Assembly: GCA_964551875.1 (NCBI GenBank)
Contig: CAZKEV010000022.1
Location: 1-33,533, forward strand
Direction: 5' to 3'
Origin: JACTUA01 sp964551875
GTDB taxonomy: Archaea; Halobacteriota; Methanomicrobia; Methanomicrobiales; JACTUA01
Length of the DNA stretch: 33,533 nt
Part shown: positions 1-8,511 of the stretch, in pieces
Position numbering within the stretch: position 1 is the first letter of the stretch
Layout of the letters: the number at the start of each line of letters is the position of its first letter
Made by a program: the position numbers and the translations under genes
The notes under the pieces: model-generated
Told to the model about the DNA's origin: nothing
The model's input: the letters and a program-made list of their open reading frames with translations, nothing else
The model's database searches: none

Positions 1-1
1 G

Positions 2-772
2 GCCAAGTTCGGGGCCCAGGACGAGTCCAACCTCCTCATCGAGGACCTGGAGATCATCACCGACCTCCAGCGCGAGGCCTTCCACCTCAGGCCCGAGGAG
101 GACGGTGCGACAGTCTTCGGCCCCCTCCGGATCAGGGAAAAGACCCGGCGCGGTGTCAGGGAGATCCACTGCCGTGACGACGTGGGCGAGGCGGGCTACC
201 AGATCCCGAACGACGTAGAAACTGTCGAGTTCCTGGAGCATGACGCGAAGTTCGTCATCGCCCTCGAGACCGGCGGCATGTACGCGCGGCTCATCGAGAA
301 TGGCTTCGACGAGGAGCACAGGGCCATCGTGGTCCACCTGAAGGGGCAGCCCGCCCGCTCGACCCGGAGGGTCCTCCACCGGCTGAACGAGCAGTTCGGC
401 CTCCCGGTCACCGTCTTCACCGATGGGGATCCCTGGTCCTACCGGATCTTTGCGTCGGTGGCCTACGGTGCCATCAAAAGCGCTCATATCTCCGAGCTCC
501 TCGCCACCCCGAAAGCCCAGTTCATCGGTGTGCAGCCATCGGATATCAGGGACTACAACCTCCCGGCCGATGCGCTCACCGACAAGGACGTGGATGCGCT
601 GCGGGCCGAACTCTCGGACCCCCGGTTCGACAGCCCGTACTGGAAGGGGCAGATCAACCTCCAGCTCGAGATGAAGCTCAAGTCAGAACAGCAGGCCTTC
701 GCCGCGCGCGGGCTTGATTTTGTGACGAAAAAGTACCTGCCGGAACGATTGACAGAGATGGGAATCCTGTAG
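2..772 (+). CDS. top6A: DNA topoisomerase VI subunit A, 3' part (5' end outside window)
   Basis: The reading frame is already open at base 2 and gives 256 residues; the family usually has about 360, so roughly the first 110 are missing. Topo VI A, a Spo11 relative, makes the double-strand break in the A2B2 type IIB topoisomerase that relaxes and decatenates archaeal DNA. The Toprim metal-binding motif is visible as DGDPW near base 422-436, followed by SYRIFASVAYG, and the C-terminal part (QLEMKLKSEQQAFAARG, then YLPERL) is typical of the family. The winged-helix domain with the catalytic tyrosine would lie in the missing part. GC content is high, like the housekeeping genes at the other end of the window. 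Family assignment is firm. The first complete GTG inside the frame (base 182) is not the real start. Confidence 0.93.
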   Translation, partial: AKFGAQDESNLLIEDLEIITDLQREAFHLRPEEDGATVFGPLRIREKTRRGVREIHCRDDVGEAGYQIPNDVETVEFLEHDAKFVIALETGGMYARLIENGFDEEHRAIVVHLKGQPARSTRRVLHRLNEQFGLPVTVFTDGDPWSYRIFASVAYGAIKSAHISELLATPKAQFIGVQPSDIRDYNLPADALTDKDVDALRAELSDPRFDSPYWKGQINLQLEMKLKSEQQAFAARGLDFVTKKYLPERLTEMGIL

Positions 773-808
773 TATGAACGTAGGCGAAATGTACCTGAAG
801 GGATACAA

Positions 809-2206
809 GTGACCATAGGGGTGTCCTATCCGGATCGTTATGCCGTTGAGGAGACCTTTCAGCTCCTCAAAACCGATTGGGACTGGTACGTGCTGGGAGA
901 AGCCTACGACCTCGTAATAGCCCGCCGGGCTGACGTTCCTCTGTACGAAGGGCCCCTCATCGACATTACGCATGATGATATCTTTAGCATCGTCCGGAAC
1001 GGGCTGAATACCGGGAAGCCGAATGCCCGCGAGCCTTTCTGCGACACTGCCCTTGATAGGCTGCGCACGAGAATGTGCGAATTTATCTCTCTTGTCGAAA
1101 TTCCCCCGGTCCCATGGGATTATCCGTATATGGTGGCTCTCACGCATGACGTGGATCTTATCTCAGCGCGTGAACGCGGGTGGCTTTCGGTCGGATTTGC
1201 TGCGTACAGCTGCGTACGAAACCGGGGGTTGCGCGAGGCAGTTGGGTTTTTCTTTGCAAAGTGCGGAGCAGTAAGGGATCCCTGGAATCTGTTTCACCGG
1301 TGGAAGGAGCTCGAGGACAGCCTCGGGGTGCGCTCAACGTTTTTCTTTCTGCCCTTCCCGGATAAACCCGGTATCTCAGCTCCTGCGATACGTGCCGGAA
1401 ATTATTCGCTGAAAGATGCACCGATCTCTGAGCTGATCCGGGATGGCTGGGAAATCGGGGTTCATGGAATCGATAATTGGGCTCGCGAGCAGGCTGGGAA
1501 AGAGGAGATGGATGCCATTGGCCGGAACAACGCAGGGAACCGGGTCCACTGGCTTATCTTTGATGAGAACAGTTGGAAAAAACTTGACGAAGCAGGATAC
1601 GCATACGATTCGACGTTTGGCTACAACGACGATGTCGGCTTCAGGGCCGGCACCCTGCAGGTTTACCGGCCATGCGGGGTGGACACGCTGCTTGAATTGC
1701 CGCTCCATATTCAGGATCTCGGCCTCTTTGGGAAATTCTGCTGGGCGCCATCAGGTGAGGGATGGCAGAGAACGTCCTGCCTCGGGCTTACGGAACCGGA
1801 AGCCCGGATTCAGTGCGATCGTATTTTCAGTCTCGCCCGGAAATACGGAGGTGCAGTCACGCTCCTGTGGCACTACGAAAATCTGACCCTTCCGCGGGAC
1901 TGGTCCGCCTTCTATACGAATCTTGTCAACCGCGCCAAAACGGACGGAGCCTGGATCACGACCGCGGGGAATATCGTTGCATGGTTCCGGCAAAGACGAC
2001 ATCTGAAGGTTCGTTGTCGGACCGAAAACGGAAAGATTTCAATTATTACCGAGGGAATACCTTCGGAAAGCTCCCTTCCGCCGTTCATGATCAGGATTCA
2101 TGTACCGGCTGACAGAAATGTTACGGCAGATGCCCGTTTTATCCGCCGGGGAGGGTATATTGATATCAGGCTTGAAAAAAATATTGTTACGGTATCATTG
2201 GTATGA
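809..2206 (+). CDS. Polysaccharide deacetylase (NodB-like) family protein
   Basis: A 465-residue protein with a NodB-type (CE4) domain. Motif 1 is THDVD at residues 112-116 (general base and metal-binding Asp). A second histidine lies in GWEIGVHG (H219); the usual HSxxH is incomplete. YDSTFG (266-271), VYRPCG (285-290), LELPL (295-299) and WHYENL (354-359) match the later motifs. Residues 1-100 are a leader domain often seen in archaeal and bacterial members, and about 400-465 look like an extra beta-rich domain. No signal peptide is seen, so it probably acts in the cytoplasm, perhaps N-deacetylating a sugar intermediate. The GTG start is chosen because AAGGGA lies 6 bases upstream and the family similarity begins at once. 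It starts 36 bases after top6A and overlaps the next gene by 4 bases (ATGA). It opens the lower-GC gene run. Substrate unknown. Confidence 0.82.
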   Translation: MTIGVSYPDRYAVEETFQLLKTDWDWYVLGEAYDLVIARRADVPLYEGPLIDITHDDIFSIVRNGLNTGKPNAREPFCDTALDRLRTRMCEFISLVEIPPVPWDYPYMVALTHDVDLISARERGWLSVGFAAYSCVRNRGLREAVGFFFAKCGAVRDPWNLFHRWKELEDSLGVRSTFFFLPFPDKPGISAPAIRAGNYSLKDAPISELIRDGWEIGVHGIDNWAREQAGKEEMDAIGRNNAGNRVHWLIFDENSWKKLDEAGYAYDSTFGYNDDVGFRAGTLQVYRPCGVDTLLELPLHIQDLGLFGKFCWAPSGEGWQRTSCLGLTEPEARIQCDRIFSLARKYGGAVTLLWHYENLTLPRDWSAFYTNLVNRAKTDGAWITTAGNIVAWFRQRRHLKVRCRTENGKISIITEGIPSESSLPPFMIRIHVPADRNVTADARFIRRGGYIDIRLEKNIVTVSLV

Positions 2207-2904
2207 TAGTGCAGAAAATTTTTCTGAAAATGAAAAGCGCCGGGGTGGCAGATTCATGGCTGATGCGCACATCTGTCATGCAGTATATCATGAAAAATTA
2301 CATTAAAATCTTTAACGTTCTTGCCCCCAAAACCGGCCTTTTCCAGCGGGTCAGGGCCGGATCCCTTGGGCCGCGAAATGAGATTGATCCTACTGCAATA
2401 ATAGATTACAAACGCGTCATCATTGGTGCCGGGTGCAAAATTGGAAAAAATGTGGTTATTGAAAAAAATACCATTATCGGCAGTAATGTGACCATAGGAG
2501 AGTTTACGGTGATCGGATCGGAAGGTTTTGAGTTGCGGAGACTCTCCGGAGAAATTATTCCCGTGATTCACCTTGGCGGCGTTATTATTCACGATAATGT
2601 TACAATCGGCCCCCGTGCGTGTATCGACAAGAGCTCCCTTGGAGAATATACTGAGATTGGGGAGAACTCAGTCATCATGGAGGGGGTAGAGGTCGGCCAC
2701 GGGATAAAAATTGGCCGCAATGTAACCGTAATGGAAGGGACGATGATCGGGGGATATGCAAAAATCGGAAACAATGTGAAGATTGGCAGGCGTTGTTCAA
2801 TCTCGGATGGCCTGTCATTAGGCGACAATGTGGTCACCCCTGATCATTCTGTCGTGACACGCGATGTGAAAAGTCCTGTCCGGGTTACCCCCTCAGACGT
2901 GTGA
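2203..2904 (+). CDS. LpxD-like left-handed beta-helix acyltransferase, short form with catalytic His
   Basis: A 233-residue protein made almost entirely of hexapeptide repeats (pattern [LIV]GxxxxI), so a trimeric left-handed beta-helix acyltransferase. The stretch GSEGFELRRLSGEI followed by HLGGVIIHDNVTIGPRACIDK (residues 105-143) closely follows the LpxD subfamily, which transfers an acyl group from acyl-ACP to an amino-sugar nucleotide. H166 in VGHGIKIG sits where LpxD has its catalytic histidine. The N-terminal uridine-binding domain of true LpxD is absent; instead there are about 60 residues of no clear family. Start ATG overlaps the deacetylase stop (ATGA); ATG at 2230 is an alternative. 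With acpS and an ACP gene downstream, an acyl-ACP-dependent N-acylation is likely. Lipid A itself is not expected in an archaeon. Confidence 0.8.
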   Translation: MIVQKIFLKMKSAGVADSWLMRTSVMQYIMKNYIKIFNVLAPKTGLFQRVRAGSLGPRNEIDPTAIIDYKRVIIGAGCKIGKNVVIEKNTIIGSNVTIGEFTVIGSEGFELRRLSGEIIPVIHLGGVIIHDNVTIGPRACIDKSSLGEYTEIGENSVIMEGVEVGHGIKIGRNVTVMEGTMIGGYAKIGNNVKIGRRCSISDGLSLGDNVVTPDHSVVTRDVKSPVRVTPSDV

Positions 2905-2907
2905 CCG

Positions 2908-3807
2908 ATGAAAATTATGGAATTCCCTATGAAGTTGTCTGATGTATTTCCCGAAAAAACCAGTATCGTCCGCGATGGAAATTTTTTATCAGCGGGAACG
3001 CTGTACTCGCACCATCCGTCTCAGATAGTCTATCTTACCCGGAAAAACGATATTCCGAAAATTCTTCAAAACCCCTCAATTTCATGCGTTATCATAACCC
3101 CAGATCTCGTTTCCAAAATTCCTGAGAATATCGGGATTGCCACCGCGGAGGATCCCAGGCACGCATTTTTTATCCTGCTCAGCGCCCTGAGTCATGATCC
3201 GCAATTTGCCTTACCCCCATTTGCCAACCGGATTTCCCAGTCAGCAAAAATTCACCCGAGCGCAAAAATTGCACCCAACAGTGTTGCCGTGGGAAAAGAT
3301 GTGATCATTGAAAAAAATGTTGTGATCCATGAGCAATCGATACTTGACGAAGGAACTATCGTCAGGTCCAACAGCATTATCGGGGATGACCAGTATCTTT
3401 CGGGAGCCCTTTCGGGAGCTTCCGGCATCCGATGCTCTGGCGGAGTGCATCTCCATCGGGAAACAGACATTCACGCGAATACCCGGATCAGCCGTGCTTT
3501 TTTTAAAGGATACACCGAGATCGGCGAGCAGACAAAAATCGACAATCTTGATGCAGTCGGGCAGGGGACAATTATTGGAAAACGCTGCCTGATCTGTGCA
3601 GGTGTTACTATTGGAGAGTCGGTGCGTATTGGTGATGACATCTGGATAGGGCCCAACGTTACCGTGGAAAGCCAGGTCAGCGTCGGGAATAATGTGTATA
3701 TCACCCTTGGTTCCACGGTCAGATATGATATTGAAGACGACAAAGTCGTGAAAGATAATTTTGCCATCGACCGGAAACGGTTCAGGAAAGTCATACGGGG
3801 AATGTGA
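2908..3807 (+). CDS. LpxD-like left-handed beta-helix acyltransferase, long form lacking the catalytic His
   Basis: A 299-residue protein with an LpxD-like N-terminal domain (about 1-108, the part that binds the nucleotide in LpxD) followed by hexapeptide repeats (about 112-280). It begins 3 bases after the preceding gene, whose product is its partial paralogue. Repeat-by-repeat alignment places Q219 (AVGQGTIIG) at the position of the LpxD catalytic histidine, so ordinary acyl transfer may be lost or moved elsewhere. The segment GASGIRCSGGVHLHRETDIHA (168-190; split here at G178) takes the place of the LpxD GF...GGV region. ATGs at 2908, 2917 and 2929 are all possible; the first is used. It might act as the nucleotide-binding partner of the short form, but that is inference. 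Confidence 0.78.
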   Translation: MKIMEFPMKLSDVFPEKTSIVRDGNFLSAGTLYSHHPSQIVYLTRKNDIPKILQNPSISCVIITPDLVSKIPENIGIATAEDPRHAFFILLSALSHDPQFALPPFANRISQSAKIHPSAKIAPNSVAVGKDVIIEKNVVIHEQSILDEGTIVRSNSIIGDDQYLSGALSGASGIRCSGGVHLHRETDIHANTRISRAFFKGYTEIGEQTKIDNLDAVGQGTIIGKRCLICAGVTIGESVRIGDDIWIGPNVTVESQVSVGNNVYITLGSTVRYDIEDDKVVKDNFAIDRKRFRKVIRGM

Positions 3808-3833
3808 TCCCCGTAATTTTTTGCAGCGGGGAT
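3794..3833 (+). terminator. Hairpin with T6 tract, plus a competing hairpin (possible attenuator)
   Basis: TACGGGGA (3794-3801) and TCCCCGTA (3808-3815) form a perfect 8-bp stem with a 6-base loop, followed one base later by six T (3817-3822): the shape of an intrinsic terminator. It overlaps the stop codon of the second LpxD-like gene. ATCCCCG (3807-3813) can instead pair perfectly with CGGGGAT (3827-3833), which would break the first hairpin and place the T run in a loop. Whether either fold forms in the cell cannot be told from sequence. It lies in the 67-base gap before acpS. Confidence 0.5.
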
Positions 3834-3874
3834 AAGACTATCCATCTGAGAAAGCGATACAAGCTGGACATGGT

Positions 3875-4243
3875 ATGCAGAATATTGGCATTGGCACGGA
3901 TATCGTAGACATCTGCCGATTCGAAAAATCCGGTGATGCCGCATTCTCTGCATTTCTTAATAAGAATTTTACAAAGAAAGAACTGGAATATTGCCGTTCC
4001 AAAGATAATCCTGCCCCTCATCTTGCAGCTCGGTTTGCCGGAAAAGAGGCGGTGATGAAGGCACTGTATAGTCTGGGCATAGTCAATATTTTTTATCCGT
4101 CGATAGAGATCCTCAATGATAATCGGGGGGTTCCGTACGTCAGAATTAATACCGATAATGCTGAAAATTTAAGTATAAAATTGAGCTTGTCGCACAGTTC
4201 TGAAATGGCACTTGCTTTCTGTATCATCATAGGGGAGATCTGA
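3875..4243 (+). CDS. acpS: Holo-[acyl-carrier-protein] synthase (4'-phosphopantetheinyl transferase)
   Basis: A 122-residue protein of normal AcpS length. It carries the three family signatures: GIGTDIVDICRFEK near the N terminus (Asp binds Mg), HLAARFAGKEAVMKAL in the middle (Glu and Lys of the WxxKEA-type core) and LSLSHSSEMALAFCI near the C terminus. AcpS moves 4'-phosphopantetheine from CoA to the serine of an acyl carrier protein. Its likely target is coded two bases downstream. It follows a 67-base gap holding a terminator-like hairpin, so it may begin a separately controlled part of the run. An ACP-activating enzyme is unexpected in an archaeon, whose lipids are isoprenoid. ATG at 3875 is chosen since the family begins I-G-I-G-T-D just after the start; no strong ribosome site is seen. 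Confidence 0.92.
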   Translation: MQNIGIGTDIVDICRFEKSGDAAFSAFLNKNFTKKELEYCRSKDNPAPHLAARFAGKEAVMKALYSLGIVNIFYPSIEILNDNRGVPYVRINTDNAENLSIKLSLSHSSEMALAFCIIIGEI

Positions 4244-4244
4244 T

Positions 4245-4484
4245 CTGGCAATATTTGACGAGAATATTATCAGGCAAATTTTTTCCGAAGCGCTGGGAAT
4301 ACCCCTGGATCAAGTGACCGATTCGCTGGCGTACAACTCCTGTGAGCAATGGGACTCTCTGAAACACCTGCAGATGATCGCCATGATCGAAGAACGTTTT
4401 GATATTGAAATCGAGATGGACGACATCATCGCGATGGAAAATTTCGCGAAGGTGAAGGAAATTCTTCACAAGTATCTCACGTAA
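4245..4484 (+). CDS. Acyl carrier protein, apparent CTG start
   Basis: A 79-residue acidic protein with the ACP four-helix pattern. The phosphopantetheine site is S38 in EQWDSLKHL, the usual DSL motif, followed by a helix II-like stretch MIAMIEERFDIEIEMDD. No ATG, GTG or TTG lies between the in-frame TAG at 4230 and the first helix; the first in-frame GTG (4314) and ATG (codon 44) would remove helix I or the serine. CTG at 4245 has an AGGGGAG ribosome site (4231-4237) seven bases upstream, so a CTG start is the best reading; AUA at 4251 or AUU at 4266 are alternatives. It starts one base after the acpS stop and ends six bases before the acyl-AMP ligase. Its function would be to carry the acyl group for the ligase, acyltransferases or reductase around it. 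Confidence 0.85.
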   Translation: MAIFDENIIRQIFSEALGIPLDQVTDSLAYNSCEQWDSLKHLQMIAMIEERFDIEIEMDDIIAMENFAKVKEILHKYLT

Positions 4485-4490
4485 CCGGCC

Positions 4491-5984
4491 ATGAATTTTG
4501 TTGATTATCTCTTCGAAAATATCACCGACCCTGAAAAAGGCTGTATATTGTCCCGGGAAGGCGTTCTTACTTACCGGGATCTTATTTCCCGTATCAACGG
4601 CCTGGCATCGTACCTTGTTTCGAAGATCGGATCAGGGAACGAATGCCTTCTCCGTTCTGAGAACAACTTCTTCTTCATAGTCGTATATCTCGCGATCATT
4701 AAAAGCGGGAATACTGCTCTCCTTGTCGAAACCCGGGTATCGGAACCGCACCTTGCGGCAATCTATCGCCAGTGCCATATCCGGATCTCATTCGTCCAGA
4801 AAAAATTCCTGAAGACTGCGATTGAAGGTACCATCATAACTGAGGAAACCCTTTCATCAATCCCTCCTGCTTCCGGATTTGCGAGCACGCCAACGAGAGA
4901 AGATGACGTTGCGGTTGTGATCTTCACCTCCGGCAGCACCGGCGCGAAGAAGGGGGTCATGCTGACGCATAAGAATCTGTGCGCCAATACCGGCTCAATC
5001 GTCCAGTACCTGGAACTGACTCCTGACGATCGGATGTGCGTGACCCTGCCGCTCTTTTACTGCTATGGGGCCTCTCTGCTCCATACGCATCTTCGGGCCG
5101 GCGGGAGCATTTACCTTTCCAATAACATTTTCATCGGCGGAGTGATTCGGGATATCAATACTTTCGGCTGCACTGGATTTGCCGGTGTCCCGAGCACTTA
5201 CCAGATCCTGATCAACAAGACCACGTTCCTTAAAGAAGAACTCCCGACTCTGAAGTATATGCTGCAGGCGGGCGGGCAACTGTCCAATAAATATATACGG
5301 ATGATCGCCGAGGCATTCCCCAGGAAAAAGTTTTACGTAATGTATGGTACAACCGAAGCTACTGCCCGGCTCTCGTATCTCCCGTCCGACAAAGTCCTCA
5401 CCAAACTGGGGTCTATCGGCAAAGGCATTCCCGGCGTTACACTCGAGGTCCTTTCCGAGAAGGGAACACCGGTACGGCCCGGCGAAATCGGCGAGATAAC
5501 CGCTGTTGGCGATACTATCATGCAAGGTTACTATGGCGATCCGGAGGGGACCGCCGCTGTCGTGAGAAATGGCCGGCTCTACACCGGGGATCTTGCTACA
5601 GTCGATGAAGAGGGATACATCTTTATCCGCGGGAGAGCGAAAAACATCATTAAATCCGGGGGATACCGGATTTCACCGAATGAAATTGAAGAGTTTATCT
5701 GCTCCCTCGACGGGGTTCAGGGATGCGTGGTCATAGGTCATCCTGATGACATCATGGGAGAAGCGATCGTGGCAATTGTCCAGCATTCCGCCAGGCAGCC
5801 GGAAACGGATCTGAAAGAGGTTATCCTGACAAGGTGCACACATCACCTGCCTGGGTACAAGGTCCCGACCAGGGTCTTCCTTGTGAAGGAGTTCCCGCTG
5901 AACGCGTCCGAAAAAGTAGATAAACCTGCACTTGTTTTGTATGTTGAGGAAGAATTGAAAAAAAATGACAAGGCAGGCCAATAA
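4491..5984 (+). CDS. AMP-forming acyl ligase (acyl-CoA/acyl-ACP synthetase family)
   Basis: A 497-residue ANL-superfamily enzyme that would activate a carboxylic acid as acyl-AMP and pass it to a thiol. The nucleotide motif TSGSTGAKKG is at residues 146-155, YGTTEATAR near 284-292, the hinge region YTGDLATVDEEGYIFIRGR near 364-382, and the C-terminal catalytic lysine in NASEKVDK near 470-477. It lies six bases after the ACP gene, so loading that ACP is the natural guess; free CoA as acceptor cannot be excluded. ANL adenylation domains of peptide synthetases are the nearest alternative, but there is no condensation domain. The acid used is not predictable from what I can see. Start ATG is the first in frame. 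The next gene overlaps by one base (TAATG). Confidence 0.87.
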   Translation: MNFVDYLFENITDPEKGCILSREGVLTYRDLISRINGLASYLVSKIGSGNECLLRSENNFFFIVVYLAIIKSGNTALLVETRVSEPHLAAIYRQCHIRISFVQKKFLKTAIEGTIITEETLSSIPPASGFASTPTREDDVAVVIFTSGSTGAKKGVMLTHKNLCANTGSIVQYLELTPDDRMCVTLPLFYCYGASLLHTHLRAGGSIYLSNNIFIGGVIRDINTFGCTGFAGVPSTYQILINKTTFLKEELPTLKYMLQAGGQLSNKYIRMIAEAFPRKKFYVMYGTTEATARLSYLPSDKVLTKLGSIGKGIPGVTLEVLSEKGTPVRPGEIGEITAVGDTIMQGYYGDPEGTAAVVRNGRLYTGDLATVDEEGYIFIRGRAKNIIKSGGYRISPNEIEEFICSLDGVQGCVVIGHPDDIMGEAIVAIVQHSARQPETDLKEVILTRCTHHLPGYKVPTRVFLVKEFPLNASEKVDKPALVLYVEEELKKNDKAGQ

Positions 5985-7108
5985 TGCCGGATTCCGGACC
6001 TGATCCTGCTCAGATTGCGATGATCCGGGATGCAATCATTGCGGAGCATCCCTACTCTCAGGATGACGGGCAGAAATCCAGGACCCTTTTACCGGTAATC
6101 AAACAGCAGCTCAACATCGCACGACGATCCAACCCGGTCATCGATGATTATTACACGAAACTCGGCATCGACGTCGAGGCCATGCAGAGCCTCGAAGATG
6201 TGCCGAATATTCCGGTGCAGATGTTCAAACTCTTCGATCTCAGGACGTGCCCGGAACATGCCGTTGTCAAAATACTAGAGTCCAGCGGCACAACCGGCAG
6301 CCTGCCGAGCCGGATTCCCCTTGACAAATCCACCACGTTAAACCAGATCAAGGCGCTGAAATCGATATTGTCCGATTACATGGGGAAGAACCGCAGAATC
6401 TTCCTTGTTATCGATCACGAAGGAATCAATAACCCGGTTCATGCATTTTCTGCCCGCACTGCCGGAGTCCGGGGGTTAAGCATCTATGCCAAAAAAACCT
6501 TCTACCTCCTTCAGGAAGTGGATGGAAAGCTGGCCCTCAATATGCCGGTCATCCGGGAAATTATCGAGAAGTATTCGCACGAAGACGTGTATGCTTTTGG
6601 CTTTACGTACATCATCTGGACGACGTTCTACGAGCAAATCAAGAAAGAGAACATCCGGTTTTTTTTTAAAAATTTCATCCTCTTCCATGGCGGGGGGTGG
6701 AAGAAGATGCAAAAGCTTGCCGTTTCAAAAGAGACATTTTCGGAATCGATTGCATCAGTTTTCGGAGCAGAACCCCGGTCAATTCTTGACTTTTATGGGA
6801 TGGCAGAACAGACCGGAATAATATTTGTCGATTGTACAGAAGGGAACAAGCACGTCCCCGGTTTTTCTCAGGTGATTATCCGGGATCCGTTTACCCTCGA
6901 GCCCTGCGGGATCGGCAAACCCGGGTTCATTGAGGTCATGAGTATCCTTGCGGACAGCTATTACGATCAGGCCGTCTTGACTGAAGATCTTGGCTTCCTT
7001 GTCGGTGTCGGCGATTGCCCGTGCGGTCGGAAAGGCCGGTATTTCCGGTTTATTTCACGGGTCGAGAAGGCAGAGTTGCGCGGATGCGGTGACACATTCA
7101 GGGAATGA
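5984..7108 (+). CDS. LuxE/PaaK-type acyl-protein synthetase
   Basis: A 374-residue protein of the LuxE family, the length expected for LuxE. The ATP motif ESSGTTGS lies near residues 98-105 and the second adenylation motif FYGMAEQTG near 269-277. A cysteine pair DCPCGRKG near 348-355 may bind a metal or be structural. In bacterial luminescence LuxE activates a fatty acid as acyl-AMP, holds it on a cysteine and hands it to LuxC. Here the LuxC relative is next, 4 bases downstream, which supports a working pair without luciferase. It is a second adenylate-forming enzyme beside the 497-residue ligase, so the run can activate either two different acids or one acid for two fates. Start ATG overlaps the upstream stop (TAATG). 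Confidence 0.88.
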   Translation: MPDSGPDPAQIAMIRDAIIAEHPYSQDDGQKSRTLLPVIKQQLNIARRSNPVIDDYYTKLGIDVEAMQSLEDVPNIPVQMFKLFDLRTCPEHAVVKILESSGTTGSLPSRIPLDKSTTLNQIKALKSILSDYMGKNRRIFLVIDHEGINNPVHAFSARTAGVRGLSIYAKKTFYLLQEVDGKLALNMPVIREIIEKYSHEDVYAFGFTYIIWTTFYEQIKKENIRFFFKNFILFHGGGWKKMQKLAVSKETFSESIASVFGAEPRSILDFYGMAEQTGIIFVDCTEGNKHVPGFSQVIIRDPFTLEPCGIGKPGFIEVMSILADSYYDQAVLTEDLGFLVGVGDCPCGRKGRYFRFISRVEKAELRGCGDTFRE

Positions 7109-7112
7109 GACT

Positions 7113-8402
7113 ATGTTTACATGTCATCTCGCTGATGGGAAGTTCGGGAAGCAATCCTGTTCGGATCTCGACTATATCGCAAGCAGCCTTACCAGGAACC
7201 GTGAAGTCCTTGCATCACTTCCGATTGATGCCATCATAAAAATCCTCGACGCGTTGGGGAAAAAAGTGCTCAGGAATGCCGACATCAATACCATGCCGGG
7301 CGTCAGTTTCATTGCCCTGTGGCTTCGGCGCGAAAACCTGGAAAAACTGTGTGAGATCAATTATTCTGACCGGCGGTACCTCGACGGTTTCTGCAAAAAT
7401 GATCTCAATTTTCTCATGATGGCCCAGCCTCGGGGAATCGTCTGCCAATGGATTGCACCAAACATGCCGACGCTGGGCTTCTTCTCCATTGTCCAGGCAA
7501 TTCTTTCAAAAAATGGAAGCCTTGTCAAGATGCCGGAGGAGTATATTCCACTCATTGTCGCTATACTTCGTGAGTTGGAAACTATAGCCATCGATCATGA
7601 TGGCATGACCTACCATGGCAGGACAGTTCTTGGATCCATAGCGATCGTTTCCTTCGAAGGTAAAAACGCGAGCGACAGCGAGAAATTCTCTCTCGTCTCA
7701 GACTGCCGGGTCGTGTATGGTGGGAGCGATGCAATACGCGCGATTTCCCGGCTGCCCTGCAAGGACCATTGTGAGACCATTATTTTTGGCCCAAAATATT
7801 CATTTGCCGTTTTCGACCGGGAGTATATCGAATCAGCAGCGCTTGATAAAGCGCTGGATCTTTTTGCAAAGGATGTTTGCGTGTTCAACCAGATGGCGTG
7901 TTCGTCACCGCATGTACTATTTCTCGAAAGAAGCAGTATTTCCCTGGACACCTTTGTTGACCGTCTGCGACGCTCCTTTGGGAACCTCACCCCTGCCCTG
8001 AAAAACCAGACTATTTCCAACAGCATGTCGTCCAAAATTATCAATATCCGGGCACTTTACCGCTTATCGAAAGGAAAGAACTGCACGGCCCCGCAGGATC
8101 TGGGCTGGACCATTCTTACTGACCAGAATATCAGTCTGGAGGAGCCGATCCAGGGGAAATGCATCTTCATAAAAGAAGTTAATTCGGTTGACCAGGTGAT
8201 ACCGCTCGTGAATCATAAAATCCAGGCATTGTCGATCGGCATCCCTGACCCCAAAAAACGGGAAAAATTTGCACGGGAAGCTACCTATCGCGGCGTTGAC
8301 CGGGTCGTCATTCCCGGCGCGATCCATGATTTTACCTTACCGTGGGATGGGATAATGACCCTGAACCGTCTGGTCCGCTGGGTAATCCTGAAAAATAACT
8401 GA
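7113..8402 (+). CDS. LuxC-type acyl reductase (aldehyde-forming)
   Basis: A 429-residue member of the LuxC acyl-CoA reductase family, related to aldehyde dehydrogenases. The catalytic cysteine is C263 in FNQMACSSPH, which matches the LuxC active-site region. The enzyme would take an acyl thioester or acyl-protein and reduce it with NADPH to an aldehyde. The ATG at 7113 is used since it follows the LuxE stop by four bases; a start further upstream (6990) would overlap LuxE by more than 100 bases and is unlikely. No lux luciferase genes (luxA, luxB) are present. The next genes are two short-chain reductases and a transketolase, so the aldehyde is probably an intermediate rather than an end product. 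Confidence 0.87.
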   Translation: MFTCHLADGKFGKQSCSDLDYIASSLTRNREVLASLPIDAIIKILDALGKKVLRNADINTMPGVSFIALWLRRENLEKLCEINYSDRRYLDGFCKNDLNFLMMAQPRGIVCQWIAPNMPTLGFFSIVQAILSKNGSLVKMPEEYIPLIVAILRELETIAIDHDGMTYHGRTVLGSIAIVSFEGKNASDSEKFSLVSDCRVVYGGSDAIRAISRLPCKDHCETIIFGPKYSFAVFDREYIESAALDKALDLFAKDVCVFNQMACSSPHVLFLERSSISLDTFVDRLRRSFGNLTPALKNQTISNSMSSKIINIRALYRLSKGKNCTAPQDLGWTILTDQNISLEEPIQGKCIFIKEVNSVDQVIPLVNHKIQALSIGIPDPKKREKFAREATYRGVDRVVIPGAIHDFTLPWDGIMTLNRLVRWVILKNN

Positions 8403-8511
8403 GATTACTATGCTGAAAATGGCACCAGCTCCCTGCGGAGGAACATGGAGGCGAAATGATTGGAAGGCGATGATGTACCGGCGAATCGCTTTTCATTGCA
8501 GGACTCAGGAG

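Noticed and set aside
774..812. A 12-codon frame (ATG at 774, stop overlapping the GTG of the deacetylase).
   Set aside because: Its end overlaps the next start in a way that could couple translation, but it is too short and has no support beyond chance.
5984..8402. A luminescence (lux) operon.
   Set aside because: LuxE- and LuxC-type genes are present, but no luxA or luxB luciferase genes and no LuxD are seen.
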